A stretch of DNA of 64,000 bases from Methanobacterium_C sp963845285 (GTDB taxonomy: Archaea > Methanobacteriota > Methanobacteria > Methanobacteriales > Methanobacteriaceae), in assembly GCA_963845285.1 (NCBI GenBank), contig CAWJRO010000017.1, positions 1-64,000 of the forward strand, in the 5' to 3' direction. A model generated the notes under the pieces. The model saw only the letters and a program-made list of their open reading frames with translations, ran no database searches and was not told where the DNA came from. The translations under genes were made by a program, and so were the position numbers. Shown here one piece after another: positions 52,018 through 61,364 of this stretch (its first letter is position 1; every line of letters begins with the position of its first letter).

Positions 52018-53682
52018 CTATTGATAATCCCCTTCCTGAAATATTATATTAACCTCAGTTCCATGAGCACTAATAATTGTGAGGTTTCCTCCGATCTGTT
52101 CCACCAAACTTCTTATTAACGTTAATCCTAAAGTATCAGTTTTTTTGACGTCAATATCTGCAGGGATGCCTACACCATCATCTTTAACAGTTAATATAAA
52201 ATTATCTTTTTCTTTTTTGAAAATTATTTTTAATGTACCTTTCTTATTTGCAGGAAATGCATATTTACGACAGTTGGAAACAAGTTCGTTTAAAACAAGT
52301 CCCAAAGGTACTGCAATGTCTACATCCAACTGAACGTCATCAACAATTATATCAAGTTTTATATTGCCTGTATCAACTGCATAATTTCTGAATAAATCCT
52401 TGGTTAAACTCTTTGTGTATTCCCCAAAGTTTATGTTTTTGAGGTCTGAAAAACCGTAAAGGCGCTCATGTATAAGTGCCATTGAATTTGCCCTGTTTCG
52501 ACTCTCTTTAAGTATGTTACGTGCCTCTTCATTTTTTACATTTCTGGACTCCAGATTGAGCAGACTTGATATTACCATCAGATTGTTTTTAACACGGTGA
52601 TGTATCTCTTTCATTAAAAGTTCCTTTTCCGCCATGGCTTTCTGAATACGCTCCTCGGTTAATTTAGTTCGGGTAATATCAGTTAAGGAAATCAGATACC
52701 CTAGAAGTGTATTTTTGCTATGGAGAGGCTTGATCCGCACATCCAACCAGCAGTGCTTTGGACCTTCTAAACGTGCTTCATAATGTTTACAAGTCTCATC
52801 AACAGGAAGTACAAAATCCGGAATAGTTTTCATCACTGAATCTGCACTTTGACCCAGAACATCCCCAGTTATACCTAAAATCTCATTTGCTGCAGGATTT
52901 ACTTCTATAATCCTATTTTCAGCATCTAAAACAACAATTCCCCCACCCATATTGTTAAAGAGTGTTGTGTGGGCAACAGGCATTATATTCAAGAATCTGA
53001 ACTTGAAAAGGCTCCAGGCGGATACGAGTCCTGTTATAAAGAATGTCAAAGGCGTGGGATCCACACCAGGATCCGGGAAAAGGTCGGCAAGATAAACCGC
53101 ATTTACAAGAAGCGGTACCAATACACCCACAAGCAGAAGTCCCGCCTGATATTTGTATAAACCTGGAGAGTTGATCACAGTCTGGAAGAGCAGGATTATT
53201 CCCAGGATCATAAGGGTGTACGAGTAAATGATATTGAGCCATGCTCCTATTCCATGGTCGTAAACAAATACTGTACCTGAAACTGTTGATACAGCAGTTA
53301 CATGAGGCCATATAAGACCATACCATTGGTTGGTGAACACCATTGCAAGTACAATACTGGGTATAACCATTAAACTAAACAATCGCGACTTTGTAATCCA
53401 TCTTTCATTTTGAGTGTATGTCACAGCAAATAGAAACCATGTGGGGGCTATAATGACCACACCAATATAACTTATCTGCGACCAAAAAATGTTTGAAGCT
53501 AAAGTAGTTGCCATAACCTGGTTTATTCCGCAAAATGACCATAATGCTACTCCCATAAGGGCCATTGACACATAAATTGCACCTGGAACTTTTCGCCTTT
53601 TCCATGTGTAAAAAGTTAAAAGCAAAGCAAATAATGATGACAACGCAAGAATAATGGCATAAACTATGTAATTGTCGTTCAT
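52018..53682 (-). CDS. 7TM-PAS histidine kinase (HisKA_2 type)
   Basis: A 554-residue membrane sensor kinase. Seven TM helices (about 5-215) match the 7TM histidine-kinase N-terminal module. A PAS domain follows (about 240-345, GGGIVVLDAENRIIEVNPAA). The phosphoacceptor region is EIHHRVKNNLMVISSLLNLE (His near 360), the HisKA_2 version. The HATPase has LVLNELVSNCRKYAF (N box), DDGVGIPAD and LGLTLIRSL. No response regulator is adjacent, so it is an orphan. The two-receiver glycosyltransferase at 35663 is a possible target. Confidence 0.92.
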   Translation of the reverse strand: MNDNYIVYAIILALSSLFALLLTFYTWKRRKVPGAIYVSMALMGVALWSFCGINQVMATTLASNIFWSQISYIGVVIIAPTWFLFAVTYTQNERWITKSRLFSLMVIPSIVLAMVFTNQWYGLIWPHVTAVSTVSGTVFVYDHGIGAWLNIIYSYTLMILGIILLFQTVINSPGLYKYQAGLLLVGVLVPLLVNAVYLADLFPDPGVDPTPLTFFITGLVSAWSLFKFRFLNIMPVAHTTLFNNMGGGIVVLDAENRIIEVNPAANEILGITGDVLGQSADSVMKTIPDFVLPVDETCKHYEARLEGPKHCWLDVRIKPLHSKNTLLGYLISLTDITRTKLTEERIQKAMAEKELLMKEIHHRVKNNLMVISSLLNLESRNVKNEEARNILKESRNRANSMALIHERLYGFSDLKNINFGEYTKSLTKDLFRNYAVDTGNIKLDIIVDDVQLDVDIAVPLGLVLNELVSNCRKYAFPANKKGTLKIIFKKEKDNFILTVKDDGVGIPADIDVKKTDTLGLTLIRSLVEQIGGNLTIISAHGTEVNIIFQEGDYQ

Positions 53683-53863
53683 TTTTCCTCCAACAAATTA
53701 TTGCATATCTGACAGTTTTTTTGGATTAACCTACAGTTTCAATATACCTTTGAAAGTTTCTTGATATTTTTTTAAATTAAATAAGTGGTATTATATAATT
53801 GTTTAATTCATGCACCTGTTAAACTAATTTAAAAAAATAAAATTATTAACAGGATTAAACCGC

Positions 53864-54970
53864 TCATAATTTAATGTATATTTTCTTTATATGCATTATG
53901 TATGCTACAATTAACCATAAACATACAAAAGCCAAACCAAAGACAAGTGAACCCCAATTAAGGCCTAAAACACTTGTAAACCCATTAAGAAATAAATCAT
54001 GAATTGTTGTAGAACCGTTTACACCGGTTAAAGTATATTTTTGAATCAAAACCATCGTAACCGATGCTAAAACATATATTACGAGAGCATTACGCCCCAT
54101 TGGGAGTGCTAAAAGTAGAACACTTTTTCTTTTTTTAACATCCAAATATATGTACATTCCAGTTAGTATAATAATTCCCAAACCTGCCGTAATAAGAATA
54201 AAGCTAGCAGTCCACATCTGTTTGATAACCGGGACCCCAAATGAGATTAAAACCCCTAAAACTATAGAAGAAGCTCCGGCTATGGAAAATAGACCCAATG
54301 TATTCCATTTTTTATCGTTTTCATTTATTCTCCGCAAGAGTTTTCCAAATGTCAAACCTATAAGAACCAGTGCTGTTGATGAAATTAAAGCAATAATTCC
54401 CTCAGGATCAAAGTTTTTATCCAGTGTATGCTCTGGCCCAAAGACATGTGTATCAACAAATCCTGCTATATTACCATCATGTTCAAATGTTCCAGCATTC
54501 ACTCCAGGTGCTCCCACTCCAAGATAGATGACACTCTGGACTAACAGTAAGACTGCAGCCACCAAAAGTATCCATTTAGGCTTAAAATGTACCATGGGTG
54601 CAGCACAAAGTGAGGACAAAGCAATTAGTTGCAGAACTCCAGGAATTCTTAAAGGAATCCCCCATACAATCCAATTTAAGAAAAGACCTATGATAATTAG
54701 GGCCAGAACCCTGTAAAAAAAGTGTCCCCACAGGGTACTTTGAGATTGTTTTGACCTTTTGGCAAACGAATACGCCATTGAAACACCTACAATAAAAAGG
54801 AAGAAAGGAAAAACTAGATCTGCAAATGTTATACCTATCCATAGGGAGTGTTTAAGAAAATAAGGAGTGGTGGCTCCAGGAAGTATACTCACAAGTATCA
54901 TGGCCGCAACGGCAATACCACGGAAAACATCTAATGAAACCACCCTTTTTTTAACGTTTTTAACCGACAT
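53864..54970 (-). CDS. HGSNAT-like membrane acyltransferase (DUF5009/DUF1624)
   Basis: A 368-residue membrane protein with about ten TM helices. It begins RVVSLDVFRGIAVAAMILV, the conserved start of the heparan-glucosaminide acetyltransferase-like family, and has FADLVFPFFLFIVGVSMA and PMGRNALVIYVLAS. Relatives acetylate amino sugars across the membrane. It lies 65 bp downstream of a PIG-L-type deacetylase on the same strand. The pair could deacetylate and re-acetylate an envelope amino sugar. Confidence 0.85.
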   Translation of the reverse strand: MSVKNVKKRVVSLDVFRGIAVAAMILVSILPGATTPYFLKHSLWIGITFADLVFPFFLFIVGVSMAYSFAKRSKQSQSTLWGHFFYRVLALIIIGLFLNWIVWGIPLRIPGVLQLIALSSLCAAPMVHFKPKWILLVAAVLLLVQSVIYLGVGAPGVNAGTFEHDGNIAGFVDTHVFGPEHTLDKNFDPEGIIALISSTALVLIGLTFGKLLRRINENDKKWNTLGLFSIAGASSIVLGVLISFGVPVIKQMWTASFILITAGLGIIILTGMYIYLDVKKRKSVLLLALPMGRNALVIYVLASVTMVLIQKYTLTGVNGSTTIHDLFLNGFTSVLGLNWGSLVFGLAFVCLWLIVAYIMHIKKIYIKL

Positions 54971-55035
54971 TACTTACACCCCAAGATGTTTTTTTTATTT
55001 GGTTACTTACTCAATTTTTATTAAGAAATTTTTAT

Positions 55036-56496
55036 TCAAAAAATTTCATTGATTAGATATTTCATAGTATTTGGGAACTTAAACATCCTTAAAGCCATTG
55101 TATCTATATTGTTTCCTGTAGTATCGGAAACATCGGTGCTCATTAAAACGTATTTAGCTCCGTTAAATAGGTTTAAAGGGAGTTTAATTCGCATTACATT
55201 GTTATTGATATTGACTTCGGGGGTTTCATTGGATGTGATGCTGTTATTGGCTTTTGATTCATATTGTGCTTTTCCATTTTTAACAGTTACGTCAATTCTT
55301 TTGAAATCTTTGCTGTTGAAGATTTTGAGATGGAAGTTGTAAACTAAATTGTTTTGCATGCTGGATGACCCTAAATAGAGGTACATATTACTGTTAGTAT
55401 AAGCTAAGCCTGCAGAAGTTAGATCATCAGCTTGTTGTAATAACTTTGTTTTTTGATCATTTTTTACATCTTTAAACGATGATTTAGGCATGTTAAGAGG
55501 ATCAGAAGAGTTATTTCCTAACTTTTCTATTTCGATTATTGGATAATACGAATATATTTCATCTGTTCTTATGAATGAGTTTAAATAATCTTTTGTAGCG
55601 AATAACTGTGATTTGTGTGCGTTTATTGCTTTGGCTTTCAGATTTTCATCAGTTTTACTTAGGGGAAGTATCATCCAGGTAGCATCTAAATTTAAAAGTT
55701 CAGTTGGAGGTAACAGCTCTGCATCAGGGGCGTAAAGAGAAGGTTGAGGCCATTGAAAACCTTTATGAACCAAATAACAGTAAGTAGATCCAGTATAATT
55801 AGTTTGTACCGCAGCATATCTTACAAATGCACTGGTAGCCCAGTGATCAGTATGATCATCACCATCGTCAGGATAAAAGATCATATTGGGTTTAAAATTT
55901 ATTATTATCTGCTCTACATTTTTATCCACATTTGCACCACAGTATGGTGCATTCACTTCATATGAAAAGTTGTAAGGTGAATGATCAAAAAGGTTGGATC
56001 CTGTGGATTTTTTGAAAAGATGATCGTAATCCCAGTTGTCTTCGAATAGATTTTTAAGGCCTCCATCAGGATAACCTAAAAATATAACTTGATTATCATT
56101 CAATCCCAGATCCCGGGTTGCATTTACTGCTTCAAGATGCCTTAACTCACCTATATTCCCTTTAAATCCAGTTTGATTTGTCTGTTTTAAAAACATTTTA
56201 AGAAAATCAGGAGTGTAAGCATCACCATTTGTCATAAACACCAGTAAAATTGTGGCATTTTTTTCCAGAGCTTCCCTTATAATACCAGATGTGCCCAAAG
56301 ATTCATCATCAGGATGTGGAACAAATATCAAAATCCTATCAGAAGCATGAATATCCTGAAAATCACTATAAGAACCAGATTGAAGCGTAGAATCAAATAA
56401 ATGAAATTTAAAACCACCCACAGTTACAATTAAAATTAAAATAACAAGAACTAAAAGTACAATACCCCATTTTGATCTTAACCTGCCTTCCGCCAT
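55036..56496 (-). CDS. Membrane-anchored PIG-L/LmbE-type deacetylase
   Basis: A 486-residue protein. The N-terminus has one TM helix (about 11-28), and the catalytic domain faces outward. The zinc motif PHPDDE is at 60-65 and the second histidine motif DDHTDHW near residue 215. The family removes acetyl groups from GlcNAc-type substrates. A C-terminal beta-rich domain of about 150 residues (from 330) is of unknown fold and may bind glycan. GGAGGAATATTTC precedes the ATG. The acyltransferase gene follows on the same strand. Confidence 0.9.
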   Translation of the reverse strand: MAEGRLRSKWGIVLLVLVILILIVTVGGFKFHLFDSTLQSGSYSDFQDIHASDRILIFVPHPDDESLGTSGIIREALEKNATILLVFMTNGDAYTPDFLKMFLKQTNQTGFKGNIGELRHLEAVNATRDLGLNDNQVIFLGYPDGGLKNLFEDNWDYDHLFKKSTGSNLFDHSPYNFSYEVNAPYCGANVDKNVEQIIINFKPNMIFYPDDGDDHTDHWATSAFVRYAAVQTNYTGSTYCYLVHKGFQWPQPSLYAPDAELLPPTELLNLDATWMILPLSKTDENLKAKAINAHKSQLFATKDYLNSFIRTDEIYSYYPIIEIEKLGNNSSDPLNMPKSSFKDVKNDQKTKLLQQADDLTSAGLAYTNSNMYLYLGSSSMQNNLVYNFHLKIFNSKDFKRIDVTVKNGKAQYESKANNSITSNETPEVNINNNVMRIKLPLNLFNGAKYVLMSTDVSDTTGNNIDTMALRMFKFPNTMKYLINEIF

Positions 56497-56722
56497 TGAA
56501 ATATTCCTCCTTTAGTAAAATTTCATACAAATATCTTTTAATGAAACCCCTAATTGACAATATTTGTTATTAAATCTTCAATAAACGTATATTAAAAACT
56601 TTTCTATTTTATCACAGCGTTTTTGCCTTTCAAAACTAATTACACTAAAAAATATATTTTTTAAATAAGAAAAATGAATATTTTTAAGATTAAAAACTTA
56701 AAACAGGAACCAAAATTTTTCA

Positions 56723-57994
56723 ATGATAACAGACAATAATTTACCAATGCACAAAACAGAGAAACTCACACAAGAAACTGAATTCCAGATTAGTCTCCTC
56801 GAATTTCTGATGGAACTAGGAAAAGCATTGATTGCTGCCGGCATTTCAGTAGTGGATATAACATCAATTTTAGAACGAGTTGCTTCTGCATACAAAGTAA
56901 AAGCTGAAATATTAATTTTTCCAACAGTTTTACTGGTGAAAATTGGTGAAACTGAATCAACACGATTAACTGCGAGCAACCAAAAACCAAATTTAATACC
57001 ATTAAATCAAGTTTCAGAAATCTATCAACTGATTTACCAGGCTGAAAATGCTGAAATATCCCCTGAAGAAGGTAAAAACCGTATAAAACAAATACTAACT
57101 GAAAAACATCATTTTGGCCCTATTGGAATAATAATCGGTTACACACTGTTTTCAATAGGTATTGGAATGTTGATGCAGTTTTCACCAAAGCAGATCCTAA
57201 TTTCAGGTATTTTTGGAGTTATAGTGGCATTTTTAATCTTATTTGGAGAGAACAGATCCAAATTATCACTTTTACTTCCTGTAATTGCTGCCATGGTCGT
57301 TTCATCATTGTTCTTCTGGGGTATGAAAGCTGGATTCATAGAAGGAACCTTCATCATCTTGATCCCCGCACTTGCCTACTTCCTGCCTGGGGCCACCCTT
57401 ACAACAGGAATGTTTGAACTGGCATCTGGTGAGATCATCTCCGGTGCAAGCAGAGTTGTCTCGGGTGCTGCAATCCTTCTTTTACTACTTTTTGGATTGA
57501 TTGTTGGGCTTGAAATAGCAGGACTACCTTTGCAGCAGCTCATGTTTCTTAACCCGCCGGGTACATCCCTTTGGTGGATTCGTTACGTGGGAGTTTTAGC
57601 GTTTGGGGTTGGAATGTATTTATTCATGTCAATACAGAGAAGAGAGATGCCATGGATTATTTTAATCCTTTATATAGCTTTCATAGGAGAACAGGTGGGT
57701 AACCATTTTGTAGGAGGATTTTTTGGAGGATTTTTGGGTTCGCTGCTTATGGCTGTAAGTGGAACAATAACTGAAAGACGTAATCACGGAACTCCGAGTT
57801 TCATTTCCATATTACCTGCTTTCTGGATACTGGTTCCTGGTTCTCTGGGTTTCATAAGTCTCGCCACTCTGGTGGGACAGAACTATCCTGCAGCAATTAC
57901 AAACGGTCTACTGGTTATAATGACTATTGTGGCCATTTCACTCGGCTTACTTGTGGGTGCAGTTATTACAGAACCATTGAAGACAAGAAAATAA
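56723..57994 (+). CDS. ThrE family threonine/serine exporter
   Basis: A 423-residue protein. The N-terminal cytoplasmic ThrE domain (about 20-135) has LLEFLMELGKALIAAGISV. About ten TM helices follow, with the glycine/proline-rich ALAYFLPGATLTTGMFELA in the middle and the ThrE_2-like repeat behind it. Known members export threonine and serine in actinobacteria, so an amino acid or small peptide substrate is likely. It is divergent from the deacetylase operon, with 226 bp between them. Confidence 0.87.
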   Translation: MITDNNLPMHKTEKLTQETEFQISLLEFLMELGKALIAAGISVVDITSILERVASAYKVKAEILIFPTVLLVKIGETESTRLTASNQKPNLIPLNQVSEIYQLIYQAENAEISPEEGKNRIKQILTEKHHFGPIGIIIGYTLFSIGIGMLMQFSPKQILISGIFGVIVAFLILFGENRSKLSLLLPVIAAMVVSSLFFWGMKAGFIEGTFIILIPALAYFLPGATLTTGMFELASGEIISGASRVVSGAAILLLLLFGLIVGLEIAGLPLQQLMFLNPPGTSLWWIRYVGVLAFGVGMYLFMSIQRREMPWIILILYIAFIGEQVGNHFVGGFFGGFLGSLLMAVSGTITERRNHGTPSFISILPAFWILVPGSLGFISLATLVGQNYPAAITNGLLVIMTIVAISLGLLVGAVITEPLKTRK

Positions 57995-58126
57995 TTTAAA
58001 TGAATTAATGTTGTTTCAAAGTTTTAAGATAATTAAAAAAAGGAATAAAAAATAATTTAATAAATAAATGCTGTATCAAGATAGGACAATAAATGTTTAA
58101 TTCTATTTAAACTAAATGAAAATAAG

Positions 58127-58248
58127 GAAGGAAGGTAAGAATCTGGACTAATTTGACAGGGGCTACTTATAAAAAGAGCAGAATATTACGTGGAGGCGTA
58201 TTCCGGATTACCTGCCAAGATTAGCCCATTTTCACATCTTACCCTCCC
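58127..58248 (+). ncRNA. Candidate multi-helix structured RNA
   Basis: A GC-richer island between the convergent ThrE and ABC genes. Nested pairings close the whole region. GGTAAGA (58134-58140) pairs with TCTTACC (58237-58243), CTAAT (58148-58152) with ATTAG (58220-58224), and CAGG (58157-58160) with CCTG (58211-58214). An inner GAATA/TATTC stem encloses a GTGGAGG loop. ACA occurs near the 3' end, as in H/ACA RNAs. It is not a recognised RNA family and the strand is uncertain because stems read equally on both. Confidence 0.45.
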
Positions 58249-58368
58249 AAATTAATCGTTAAAAATTTAATTAAATCATTAAACATGTTTAAATTTATTT
58301 TCAGTCAGATCATGTTCCCTCCAAAATCTAAAAAGGATTTAAATTAATTAGATCTTTGTTCAACTGTT

Positions 58369-59082
58369 CTATCTTTCTTCTACTTTCCCATCAGAAACTC
58401 TTATGATCCTATCAGCGATTTCTGCCACATCGGGTTCATGCGTTACCATCACTATGGTAACACCTTCATTTTCATGTATATCTTTTAAAAGTTCCAGTAT
58501 AACCTTGCCTGTTCTAGAATCAAGGAATCCTGTAGGTTCATCTGCAAGCAGTAATGAAGGATGGTTAACCAAAGCTCTTGCAATGGCCACCCTCTGCCTT
58601 TCACCACCTGAAAGTTTGGTTGGAAACTGGTCCAATTTGTTTCCCATTTCAAGTGATTTTAGAAGATCCGTTGCTCTTTTAACCATTTCCTCATCTGATA
58701 ATACAGTTTCTAACATTGGAATCTGCACATTTTCAACTGCTGTGAGGTTGGGTATCAGGTTGTGAAACTGGAATATGAATCCAATTTCCTCGGACCTGAT
58801 CTTGCTGAAATCTTTTTTTTCGGTTAGATCATGACCTGCAACTTTGATGAATCCTTCATCAGCACGGTCAAGTGCACCAATCATGTTAAGGAGGGTTGAC
58901 TTTCCAGAACCTGAGGGCCCCATAATGGAAACAAATTCTCCTTTCTTTATTTCAAGGGCCACACCATCAAGCGCCAGTACCCTGCCATCATCATATGCTT
59001 TCACGACATTTTTCATTTCAATCATGTTTTCAACGTGTTTCTCATTTTTCATGGTTTTTGCGGTCACAGTGTCATTATTCAT
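58369..59082 (-). CDS. MacB/LolD-type ABC transporter ATPase
   Basis: ATP-binding subunit of 237 residues. It has GPSGSGKST (Walker A), LSGGERQRVAIARAL (signature) and LLLADEPTG (Walker B), with the VTHEPD switch. ATG 59082 overlaps the permease stop by eight bases, so the two are translationally coupled. A frame extending to 59139 would read into the permease gene and is not used. With the permease it forms a lipoprotein/peptide-type or macrolide-like exporter. Confidence 0.93.
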   Translation of the reverse strand: MNNDTVTAKTMKNEKHVENMIEMKNVVKAYDDGRVLALDGVALEIKKGEFVSIMGPSGSGKSTLLNMIGALDRADEGFIKVAGHDLTEKKDFSKIRSEEIGFIFQFHNLIPNLTAVENVQIPMLETVLSDEEMVKRATDLLKSLEMGNKLDQFPTKLSGGERQRVAIARALVNHPSLLLADEPTGFLDSRTGKVILELLKDIHENEGVTIVMVTHEPDVAEIADRIIRVSDGKVEER

Positions 59083-60220
59083 AGCGCAATGCCTCCGTTG
59101 GTGATAGTTTAGAAGCCCTGTATGCAGGATACAATCCACCTACAATTCCTAGGAGTAATGCAACTCCAATTGCTCTCAAGAACAATGCCACTGAAAATGT
59201 TGGTTCAATCCTCATTAGAAGATGTGACATGCTTAAAATTTCAACAGCGCCAACACCAACAATTACCCCAACAACTGCTGCTATTAGGGAGATGATGAAG
59301 GATTCAGCAATTATCATTGTCATTACCTTCTTATTGGTCCATCCTACAGCTTTAAGAACTCCTATTTCTCTTGTTCTTTCAACTACAGATTTTACCATAA
59401 TAACAAGAACAATTACTGCACTTATAATTATTGCAAGAACTGAAATTGCCCATGAACCCGTGCTTATGGTTTGAAGTCCGTTGTTCATTCTGCCCATTGA
59501 TGCCATGGATTTTGTGGTTGATAAGTCAGGATATGCCTTTACGATCTGGTTGGATAGATCATTTGTATTTTGAGTGTTGTTAACCTTAACCAAGATGAAA
59601 GAAACTGTTCCAGTACTGTTGGTAATATTTTGAAGGGCACTCAATGACATGAATACTCCCCTATCTTCCATGAAATTGCCTGTTTCGTAAATACCCACAA
59701 TTTTGAATGTCTCACCAGAAACATTGAGAGTATCCCCCACAGTTTTGTTCATGCTTTTAGAAGCGGTTGTACCAATTATTAGCTCATTTCCACTGAAATA
59801 TAACGAACCATTGGTAACTACAGCATCAGCAAAGGACAATTGGCTGCTATCAATTCCCATCGCACTAACTGGTCTTTTAGAATCATTAACCGTGAAGCTA
59901 CTTTGTAAAATTCCTGCTGCATCTTGCACACCTTGTATCTTCAGGATATCATCAACCCGCGTTTGGTTGATGTCCCCACCACCACCTGAACTTTCCATCA
60001 TCTGATCAGGCCCACCCTGGTTTCCTGCAGAATTTACTGAAACCAATGTGAAATCAGCTGCTCCAGCTGTAAGGGCTTTTTGGGTGGACGATGCTAACCC
60101 ATCAGTCACAAGGCCCAACCCAATTACCGCAGCTATTCCTACAGCAATCCCCAGTATCGCCAGGAATGTCCTTGATTTATTTCGGAATATGTTTTTTAAA
60201 ATTAGATTTCTGAATTTCAT
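59075..60220 (-). CDS. MacB/FtsX-type ABC transporter permease
   Basis: A 381-residue permease with the MacB arrangement. The first TM helix (about 18-40) leads to a large outer domain (about 45-245), and three TM helices follow in the FtsX core (from about 258). ERTREIGVLKAVGWTNKKV is the coupling helix motif and the end reads ASKLSPTEALRYE, typical of the family. The outer domain is Ser/Asn/Thr-rich. The ATPase gene overlaps its 3' end by eight bases. Confidence 0.93.
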   Translation of the reverse strand: MKFRNLILKNIFRNKSRTFLAILGIAVGIAAVIGLGLVTDGLASSTQKALTAGAADFTLVSVNSAGNQGGPDQMMESSGGGGDINQTRVDDILKIQGVQDAAGILQSSFTVNDSKRPVSAMGIDSSQLSFADAVVTNGSLYFSGNELIIGTTASKSMNKTVGDTLNVSGETFKIVGIYETGNFMEDRGVFMSLSALQNITNSTGTVSFILVKVNNTQNTNDLSNQIVKAYPDLSTTKSMASMGRMNNGLQTISTGSWAISVLAIIISAVIVLVIMVKSVVERTREIGVLKAVGWTNKKVMTMIIAESFIISLIAAVVGVIVGVGAVEILSMSHLLMRIEPTFSVALFLRAIGVALLLGIVGGLYPAYRASKLSPTEALRYE

Positions 60221-60355
60221 AGTCCCTTATCTAAAATAACATAAAAAGTAGTTTTTCCCATATTGTACCCAAATCTCTACCAAATAACACCCAATTACTT
60301 ATAAAAGTTGTAAAATCAAGTATTAAGTATCTATCATTATTTTTCAAAATAATTT

Positions 60356-60462
60356 GAGGTTGTCTCATAGTTCAAAATTTGCAAAAAAATAAGAGTAAAC
60401 AGAGCTTTAAATTCAAAAATAATGAAAATTATATAATTAACAAATAATCATGAGACAACCTC
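60356..60462 (+). mobile_element. MITE family A, copy A5 (107 bp)
   Basis: Starts GAGGTTGTCTCATAGTTC and ends CATGAGACAACCTC, an inverted repeat with compensating changes (GGTTG against CAACC). AATTT lies on both sides. The compensating change suggests that the ends are selected for pairing or that a sub-family exists. Confidence 0.87.
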
Positions 60463-60601
60463 AATTTAAAAAAATAGATAAAATGTTGAATTAATTAGTT
60501 GAATTAACATGAAAGAATTAGATAAAATATACTTGATAAAATAAATTATTTTAAAAATTAATTAATTTAAATCTAAAGATCTAATAAATTAAAGCGATAT
60601 A

Positions 60602-61164
60602 TCATTTTTGGAATATTGCCTCTGTAATTTGACCCATAAGTCTTATCTTATTTATTTTAAGATTGATCTCATTTAATCCTGCTTTTTGCATTAATCTCTT
60701 AATTTCACCTGTAGGCATACCATGATTATCTGCAATTGGCTCTCGGATGTATATTTTTCCACCATCTTTTAATTTTTGAATAAGAGCTTTTAATATATCT
60801 CCCCTTAAATCAGACTCTATATCATGCAGTACGTAATGAACTACAACAGCATCATAAAACTCATCGGGAATATTCACATTATCAATTTTTCCAAATTTAA
60901 AATCCACATTGGGGTATTTATTCATCCTTTTTTTAATAACATCCATCCATTTTCGGGATATATCAACACATGTTAAATGACCTTCTCCTTTTAAAAGAAT
61001 TTGAGCTATATGTCTTGAAAGAGCACCTGAACCCGAACCATAATCCAAAATTTTCTCATTTCCATTCAGATTAAGGTTTTTTGCATAGTTTTTGTAAAAA
61101 GGACTACCAATTGAGTAGCATACTGCAACTGTACTTCTGTTGAACCGGGTTCTTCAAATTTCAT
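60602..61164 (-). pseudogene. Class I SAM methyltransferase gene with a 5' frameshift
   Basis: The long frame (to 61048) carries the SAM-binding motif LDYGSGSGALSRHIAQ, CVDISRKWM and VVHYVLHD, with no proper start codon. In the same frame further upstream there is RFNRSTVAVCYSIGSPFYKN, and in the next frame ATG 61162-61164 opens MKFEE. One missing C in the CCC run at about 61147-61149 would join them as MKFEEPRFNR. The full protein would be about 187 residues. A real mutation or a sequencing error are both possible. Substrate unknown. Confidence 0.7.
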
Positions 61165-61364
61165 AAATAATCATCTGATTCATCCCATAAAAAAATATGT
61201 TATAATAAAAAATGCTAACTCAATTATTGTTTAATATTCATAAAACTTTAACTAATTACAAACATACAATTATTAAAATATATTGAAAATAATTAAATGA
61301 CTTTTTTATGCTGGAAATAGATTATATTAAACATCAACATGGTATTTAAAGGGGGGGTATTAAC

